Assembly: GCA_964387935.1 (NCBI GenBank)
Contig: CAYLZN010000257.1
Span: forward strand, 1-8,589
Length of the DNA: 8,589 bases
Direction: 5' to 3'
DNA from: CAYLZN01 sp964387935
Lineage (GTDB): Bacteria; Acidobacteriota; Vicinamibacteria; Vicinamibacterales; JAFNAJ01
The notes under the pieces are model-generated. The model was not told the DNA's origin and made no database searches. It saw only the letters and a list, made by a program, of their open reading frames with translations. Shown here in pieces: positions 4,993-8,589 of this stretch; position 1 is the stretch's first letter, and every line of letters begins with the position of its first letter. A program made the position numbers and the translations under genes.

Positions 4993-7269
4993 CTAGAGCG
5001 TGGTGAGCAGCCGGCGTGCCTCGTCGGCACCCTCGAAGCGGCTGCCGAGCTTCAAGGCCGCCTCCAGTTCGCGCCGGGCCGCGGCCTTGTCGCCGACTTT
5101 GGCGTAAGCGAGTCCCAGGCGGTACCGATAGGCCGGGTTACTCGCGTCGCGAGCCACGGCGAACCGGAACTCGGGAATGGCCAGCGTGGGCAGGTTCTTC
5201 TTGAGGTAGACGAACCCGAGTGTATCGGCGGCGTTGGGATCCTCTGGATTCTCTCGCTTGGCCGCCTGAGCCCACTGGAGGGCCAGGTCGAGATTGCGCC
5301 CCGCCTCGGCGTCCATCCAGGCCAGGTTGTTGGCCGCCACGGCCGCTCTCGGATTGCGCTGCAGGATTTCCTCGTACCGGCGTCGCGCCTCCTCCGGCTT
5401 GCCCTGCGCGGCCGCGATGGTTGCCGCCATGGTGGCGGCGCCGGTGGCGTTCGGGTTCTTCACCGCGATCGCTTCGAACTCCCTGAAAGCATCGTCCAGC
5501 CGGCCACTTTCGACATACAGACGCCCGAGCAGGGCGTAGGCGCGCAGCGCGGCCGGGTTCTCGGTGACGATGGTGCGGAGCACCTGCTCCGCCTCGGCAT
5601 CCTTGCGCATGACGAACAGCAATTGTGCTTTGAGCAGCAACAGATCCGGGTCGGTTGGACGCGACGTGAGCTGGCGCTCGACCAGCGCCAGGCCGTCCTT
5701 GGTGCGTCCCATCTGAGAGTCGATGGCCGCCAGACCGCGGACTGCGTCGAAGGCTCCAGGGTCGGCGTTGAGCGCGCGCGTGTACGTGGCGCGCGCCTCC
5801 GCTCGCTGGCCCCGTGCGGCCTGGAGCCTGGCCCGTTCGAGCAGGAGCGGAGCGGCGCCCGGCAGCGCGACCTCGAGGATTTTCAGCTCCGCGTCCGCCC
5901 GTGGAAACTCCTGCGCGCCCACCAGCGCTCGTACGAGCAGGACTCTCGCCAGCACGTGGTCGGGCTGCAGTTTGCTCGCGCGTTCGGCGGCGGCAACCGC
6001 CGCGCTGTCGCCGCCGCTTCGGGCCAGTTCCAGTCTGGCGATCTCCAGGAGGGCGCCAACCTGGCGCGGGTTGAGTTGAATGGCGTCGTTCTGCGCCTTG
6101 ACGGCCTCGTCGGTCTTGCCGAGTGCCGCCAGCGCCCGCCCCAGCTGGTGATGCGCCTCCGCGAACTGCGGCGCTGCGGCGACCGCCTCGGTGGCGGCCT
6201 TGACGGCCTCTTCCAGCCGCTGTTCGGCGAGCAGCATGCGCGCTCGTCCGACGAGGGCCTCCGGATTGCGAGGCTCTTTCGCCAGCACCTCGTCGAGGAT
6301 CTGCGTCGCCGCCTCGCGATTGCCCCGGGAGAACTCGATCGCGGCCGTCCGCGACCGGGCGAGCCCGTACATTCCCGGAGCCGATTCCGCCGCTTTCAAC
6401 GCTGTGAGAGCCGCGTCGGGCCGGTTGATGGCCAGATAGTAGTCCGCCAGGCTGAGGCGGGACTGGGCGTCCGAGGCGTGCTCGGCGAACGTCCGGACGG
6501 CTGGCTCCGCGTCGGCGGCGCGGCCGGTCAGAATCAAGACCGTGGCCAGCCATCGGTTGGCCAGCGGATCCTTCGGGTTCAGCTCCAGCGCCGACCGCAG
6601 CTCGCGCTCGGCGTCTCGAGGCCGACCCGTCGTCCAGTATAGGTTGGCCAGGCCAAGGCGAGGCCCGGCGTCTTTCGGGGCGGCCTCGATGGCCCGCTTG
6701 AAGGCCGCTTCGGCCTCCACCGGCCGCCGCTGCGCGAGCTGGAGCGCACCGAGGTTCGCATACGCGCGTGCCTCCTGCGGGTTCTGGCCGATCGCCGCCT
6801 CGATCTGCTTCACGGCGTTCTCGAAGTCCCGCACGCCGGCCAGCGCATTGGCGCGCAGCAGCAGCGCGCTGAGGTTCCTCGGGTCGCGCGCGATGGCTTT
6901 CTCTGCGCGGGCCCTCGCATCCTCGAACTGGGCACTCGCCAGCAGCGCGTGGCCAGCCCGGAGTTGCGCGTCGACGCTCTCCGGCAGCAGGTCGGCGGCC
7001 CGCACGTATTCGCGCAGCGCATTGCGCTGGTCTCCCGACGCCGCGTACGCCTCGCCCAGCCGCAACCGCGCCTCTCCGAAGTTCGCATCGAGTTGCACGG
7101 CGCCACGGAGCTCGATCACGGCCTCGGCATACTTGCCCTCTTTGAGGTAGCCGTTGCCGCGGGTCAGGCGGTCCTGCTTGCTCTGCTCGGCACTCCGGCA
7201 GGCCGGCGAAGCCGCCACGACCGTCACGATCAGGAACCAACCAAGAAGGGCCGAGGAGGGAGAGGCCAC
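4993..7269 (-). CDS. Large TPR-repeat lipoprotein, PEP-CTERM-system (PrsT-like) type
   Basis: A 758-residue envelope protein made of about twenty 34-residue tetratricopeptide repeats from residue 34 to the end. Their W/Y-x-x-L-G-x-x-y...A...F/Y..A...P pattern is seen, for example, in LKEGKYAEAVIELRGAVQLD and YANLGALQLAQRRPVEAEAA. The N-terminus has a hydrophobic stretch (LLGWFLIVTVVAA) followed by SPAC, with Cys at 24, a weak but plausible lipobox; Arg follows the Cys, not the inner-membrane-retention Asp. TPR lipoproteins of similar length (TIGR02917) accompany exosortase systems and are thought to act as EPS or sorting scaffolds. GTG at 7269 is chosen because GAGGG lies at 7278-7282 with 8-nt spacing. 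In-frame GTG 7302 and TTG 7350 lie in the leader hairpin and the promoter candidate. With GTG 7269 the n-region has no Arg or Lys, which is unusual. It is the first gene of the TPR-GT87-HAD operon. Assignment to the PEP-CTERM subtype rests on context. Confidence 0.85.
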   Translation of the reverse strand: MASPSSALLGWFLIVTVVAASPACRSAEQSKQDRLTRGNGYLKEGKYAEAVIELRGAVQLDANFGEARLRLGEAYAASGDQRNALREYVRAADLLPESVDAQLRAGHALLASAQFEDARARAEKAIARDPRNLSALLLRANALAGVRDFENAVKQIEAAIGQNPQEARAYANLGALQLAQRRPVEAEAAFKRAIEAAPKDAGPRLGLANLYWTTGRPRDAERELRSALELNPKDPLANRWLATVLILTGRAADAEPAVRTFAEHASDAQSRLSLADYYLAINRPDAALTALKAAESAPGMYGLARSRTAAIEFSRGNREAATQILDEVLAKEPRNPEALVGRARMLLAEQRLEEAVKAATEAVAAAPQFAEAHHQLGRALAALGKTDEAVKAQNDAIQLNPRQVGALLEIARLELARSGGDSAAVAAAERASKLQPDHVLARVLLVRALVGAQEFPRADAELKILEVALPGAAPLLLERARLQAARGQRAEARATYTRALNADPGAFDAVRGLAAIDSQMGRTKDGLALVERQLTSRPTDPDLLLLKAQLLFVMRKDAEAEQVLRTIVTENPAALRAYALLGRLYVESGRLDDAFREFEAIAVKNPNATGAATMAATIAAAQGKPEEARRRYEEILQRNPRAAVAANNLAWMDAEAGRNLDLALQWAQAAKRENPEDPNAADTLGFVYLKKNLPTLAIPEFRFAVARDASNPAYRYRLGLAYAKVGDKAAARRELEAALKLGSRFEGADEARRLLTTL

Positions 7270-7277
7270 GTCACATA

Positions 7278-7282
7278 CCCTC
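7278..7282 (-). promoter_or_regulatory. Ribosome binding site of the TPR lipoprotein gene
   Basis: GAGGG on the minus strand, 8 nt before GTG at 7269. The base of the leader hairpin (7283-7328) is directly adjacent, with no spacer. Confidence 0.6.
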
Positions 7283-7328
7283 GGCCGCAGCGTGGGACAC
7301 ACCTGGAGCGGTGTGTGACGCTGCGGCC
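7283..7328 (-). promoter_or_regulatory. Leader hairpin abutting the Shine-Dalgarno of the TPR lipoprotein gene
   Basis: The outer arms GGCCGCAGCGT (7283-7293) and ACGCTGCGGCC (7318-7328) pair perfectly over 11 bp. The inner arms ACACACC (7297-7303) and GGTGTGT (7310-7316) add 7 bp around the 6-nt loop TGGAGC. A GGG/G internal loop separates the two helices. The structure sits wholly in the inferred 5' untranslated leader, after the start site expected near 7335. No T-run follows, so a leader control element or mRNA stabiliser is more likely than a terminator. Confidence 0.55.
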
Positions 7329-7345
7329 AGTCGAGAATCAAGTGT

Positions 7346-7361
7346 TGCAAGAACCAAGCCG
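7346..7361 (-). promoter_or_regulatory. Candidate sigma-54-like promoter of the TPR-GT87-HAD operon
   Basis: The minus strand reads CGGCTT-GGTTC-TTGCA. The -12 block TTGCA is perfect and the GG-N10-GC spacing is exact, but the -24 block matches only in GGC. It lies 77 nt upstream of the GTG start, close to the 85-89 nt seen for the two PEP-CTERM genes. GG-N10-GC occurs often by chance in G+C-rich DNA, so this is tentative. Confidence 0.35.
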
Positions 7362-7417
7362 CTGGCGGGACGTGCGGGCGGCTGGGGTGTGGGTGCCGCG
7401 GGCCGCGCCGGCGAGCA

Positions 7418-7446
7418 CCCGGGTGCCGGTCGAACCGGCACCCGGG
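7418..7446 (-). terminator. 13-bp perfect hairpin between the second PEP-CTERM gene and the TPR operon
   Basis: CCCGGGTGCCGGT (7418-7430) and ACCGGCACCCGGG (7434-7446) are perfect inverted arms around CGA. The hairpin lies 47 nt beyond the stop of the PEP-CTERM gene at 7494. It is a strong candidate transcript-end or attenuating structure for that gene, although no T-tract follows. It may also be a protein-binding dyad upstream of the TPR operon promoter candidate. Confidence 0.45.
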
Positions 7447-7473
7447 GTCGCCGCGCTGAAGCGGCCTACCGAA

Positions 7474-7491
7474 CCAGGCGGAAGTGCCTGG
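7474..7491 (-). terminator. Short hairpin just after the second PEP-CTERM gene
   Basis: CCAGGC (7474-7479) and GCCTGG (7486-7491) pair around GGAAGT, starting 2 nt beyond the stop codon of the PEP-CTERM gene at 7494. On the minus strand it is followed by TTCGGT, a poor T-tract. It may act together with the larger hairpin at 7418-7446. Confidence 0.3.
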
Positions 7492-7493
7492 AC

Positions 7494-8351
7494 CTACTGC
7501 ATCTGTGCATCCTGACGCCGGCGCCGGAAGGCCCGGCCCACGCCCAGGAGACCTGTGCCCAGCAGGATCATCGACCCGGGCTCGGGAACCGCCGGTGCGA
7601 GGAAGCGCAGCTCAAAGACGTAGTCGTTGTAGTCCCAATCGTTCGGCCGACCCGCCGCGTCGATGTCCGCGAAGCGGTCTTCCCAGGCGATCACGTACCG
7701 CTCATCCAGGGGGTCACCCGTGTTCACCTTGTAGGTGACCATCCAGTCGGACGCGGACCCGGAGTTGCTGTAGCCGCCGACGGAGGTGTCAGACGTGATC
7801 CTCTGGCCGAACGTCTTGTTGTCGAGCACGAACCAGAACGGCGTGGCCAGCGGGACGCCAAGGCTCGACCAGCCGATCGGCCCCACCACGCAATCGCCAG
7901 GGATGTCGACACAGGAGGCCCCGCTCTCGACAGCCACCTTCCCATCGGGCAACGTGCCGAGAATCAAGGTATACCCGCCCGGTGCCGTGCCGAAACCGAG
8001 GTCGCTGCTGTCGTCCGCGTACCTGGCGCGAGACCGGACGTTATCCGGATCGGAGGTCAGCTTGAGCCAGATCTTGTCGAGGCCATCATCGACGCGGGTC
8101 AGCGTCTTTCCCAGGTCGAGCTGGATGATGTCCAGGATCGACTGCTTGCCATCGTACGTGCCCGCGGCGCTGCCGACCGTGCACTTCCCGATGCTCGTTC
8201 CCGTGTCGTCCACCCCGGCCAGGCAGCGCTCGCTTCCTGGGGAGAAGTCCCGGCTGCCCACGCCGCTGACGGCCGTGAACGCCGCTTCGGAGGCGCCGGC
8301 CAGCGCGAGGGTCATTCCACCTGCCACCGCTACCATCTTCAGAGACTGCAT
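7494..8351 (-). CDS. PEP-CTERM sorting domain protein with DUF4114-like acidic segment
   Basis: A 285-residue exported protein. The Sec signal peptide begins MQSLKMVAVAGGMTLALAGA and is cleaved near SEA-AF (residues 23-25). The mature part has four Cys in two pairs (SERC/GKC and GASC/GDC), suggesting disulfides. Residues about 219-248, with YVIAWED then NDWDYNDYVFEL, carry the acidic D-x-DYND pattern of DUF4114, a domain common in extracellular matrix and adhesin-like proteins and thought to bind Ca2+. The tail is a complete PEP-CTERM signal: VPEP at 255-258, hydrophobic MILLGTGLLGVG, then RAFRRRRQ. An exosortase should therefore process it and leave it on the surface or in the EPS. The start ATG at 8351 is supported by the signal peptide and by GGGAG at 8360-8364 with 8-nt spacing; the frame remains open upstream to 8480 but that part looks non-coding. 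It is separated from the TPR operon by 224 nt with two hairpins. Confidence 0.9.
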   Translation of the reverse strand: MQSLKMVAVAGGMTLALAGASEAAFTAVSGVGSRDFSPGSERCLAGVDDTGTSIGKCTVGSAAGTYDGKQSILDIIQLDLGKTLTRVDDGLDKIWLKLTSDPDNVRSRARYADDSSDLGFGTAPGGYTLILGTLPDGKVAVESGASCVDIPGDCVVGPIGWSSLGVPLATPFWFVLDNKTFGQRITSDTSVGGYSNSGSASDWMVTYKVNTGDPLDERYVIAWEDRFADIDAAGRPNDWDYNDYVFELRFLAPAVPEPGSMILLGTGLLGVGRAFRRRRQDAQMQ

Positions 8352-8435
8352 GTGATCCGCTCCCATCTCGCCAGAACACAGAGGTCTTGTCCACTCACGA
8401 CGAGCCTGGTTCCGGTCGCTTCGGTCACCCAATAA

Positions 8436-8451
8436 TTCAAGATGGCTGCCA
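8436..8451 (-). promoter_or_regulatory. Candidate sigma-54-like promoter of the second PEP-CTERM gene
   Basis: The minus strand reads TGGCAG-CCATC-TTGAA. The -24 block matches TGGCA perfectly, but the -12 GC is GA, a significant deviation. It lies 85 nt upstream of the ATG, against 89 nt for the first PEP-CTERM gene. Its position relative to the shared upstream motif supports it more than the score alone does. Confidence 0.38.
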
Positions 8452-8558
8452 CGGCGAGTGGGCGGAACGAACGGCTGCAAGACATTCTATTTCATAGGTT
8501 TACGACCGTTGTCCTGGGTCGGGGCGTTGGCCGGTCACCAGAAAGGTTCTGGTAGTCG

Positions 8559-8589
8559 AGACTTTTGTCCGTAGCTAGCAGACTTCTCT
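8559..8589 (-). promoter_or_regulatory. Candidate tandem upstream activator motifs (gene B copy)
   Basis: ACAAAAGTCT (minus strand, 8559-8568) is identical to the motif upstream of the first PEP-CTERM gene. A second, related copy, AGAGAAGTCT (8580-8589, 8 of 10 matching), lies exactly 21 bp away, about two helical turns, at the very edge of the window. Tandem helical phasing is typical of enhancer sites for sigma-54 activators. The element is cut by the window end, so its full extent is unknown. Confidence 0.4.

Noticed and set aside
4570..6642. A 690-codon open frame on the plus strand, antisense to the TPR lipoprotein and the GT87-like gene.
   Set aside because: It mirrors the G+C-rich codon pattern of the real genes, its Arg/Gly/Glu-rich product has no family features, and it crosses the boundary of two clearly coding genes.
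7283..7446. The two hairpins taken together as a CRISPR-like or mobile-element end.
   Set aside because: The hairpins differ in sequence, there are no repeated spacers, and no transposase or target-site duplication is visible.
8352..8480. A 43-residue extension of the second PEP-CTERM protein.
   Set aside because: It would bury the signal peptide and overlaps the promoter candidate; the ATG at 8351 has a ribosome site and a standard signal peptide.

Overview
The window is G+C-rich bacterial DNA from an accessory region built around the PEP-CTERM/exosortase (exopolysaccharide-associated protein sorting) theme. Two secreted proteins end in textbook PEP-CTERM tails (VPEP, hydrophobic helix, Arg cluster). 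A sugar transferase of the PEP-CTERM/EpsH-associated type lies at the left edge, and a large TPR lipoprotein resembling the PEP-CTERM-system TPR lipoproteins sits in the middle. This gene set, the G+C content and the protein style suggest an environmental Gram-negative bacterium. My best guess is an Acidobacteriota of the Vicinamibacteria type, but some Proteobacteria and other EPS-producing phyla with exosortases cannot be excluded. No exosortase gene is visible here; it is expected outside the window.

Layout. 40-1245 (+): glycosyltransferase, probably the last gene of an EPS/exosortase cluster lying to the left. 1246-1534: gene-free, holding a 70-bp relic of the next gene and a G+C hairpin. 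1535-1888 (-): small helical/coiled-coil protein of unknown function. 2033-2073: a convincing intrinsic terminator for 2109-2789 (-), the first PEP-CTERM protein. 2790-3031: its control region, with a sigma-54-like -24/-12 element, a palindrome at the predicted start site and an upstream motif. 3032-3598, 3601-4974 and 4993-7269 (all -) form a tight operon, transcribed in the order TPR lipoprotein, GT87-like polytopic membrane glycosyltransferase, stand-alone HAD phosphatase-like domain (gaps of 18 and 2 nt). 7270-7493 holds the operon leader, with a strong hairpin touching the Shine-Dalgarno and a second 13-bp hairpin. 7494-8351 (-) is the second PEP-CTERM protein, with a DUF4114-like acidic segment. 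8352-8589 is its upstream region.

How it may work together (inference). The envelope operon would assemble or transfer polyprenyl-phosphate-linked sugar, and the two PEP-CTERM proteins would be exported, processed by an exosortase and retained with the exopolysaccharide. All three transcription units have a GG-N10-GC-type element or near match 77-89 nt upstream of the start codon. The two PEP-CTERM genes also share an ACAAAAGTCT motif about 100 nt upstream of that element. This fits the known link between PEP-CTERM systems and RpoN with the PrsK/PrsR two-component pair. The most noteworthy items are this shared regulatory architecture, the HAD domain that matches the N-terminal half of UbiA-HAD fusions but stands alone, and the leader hairpin of the TPR gene.
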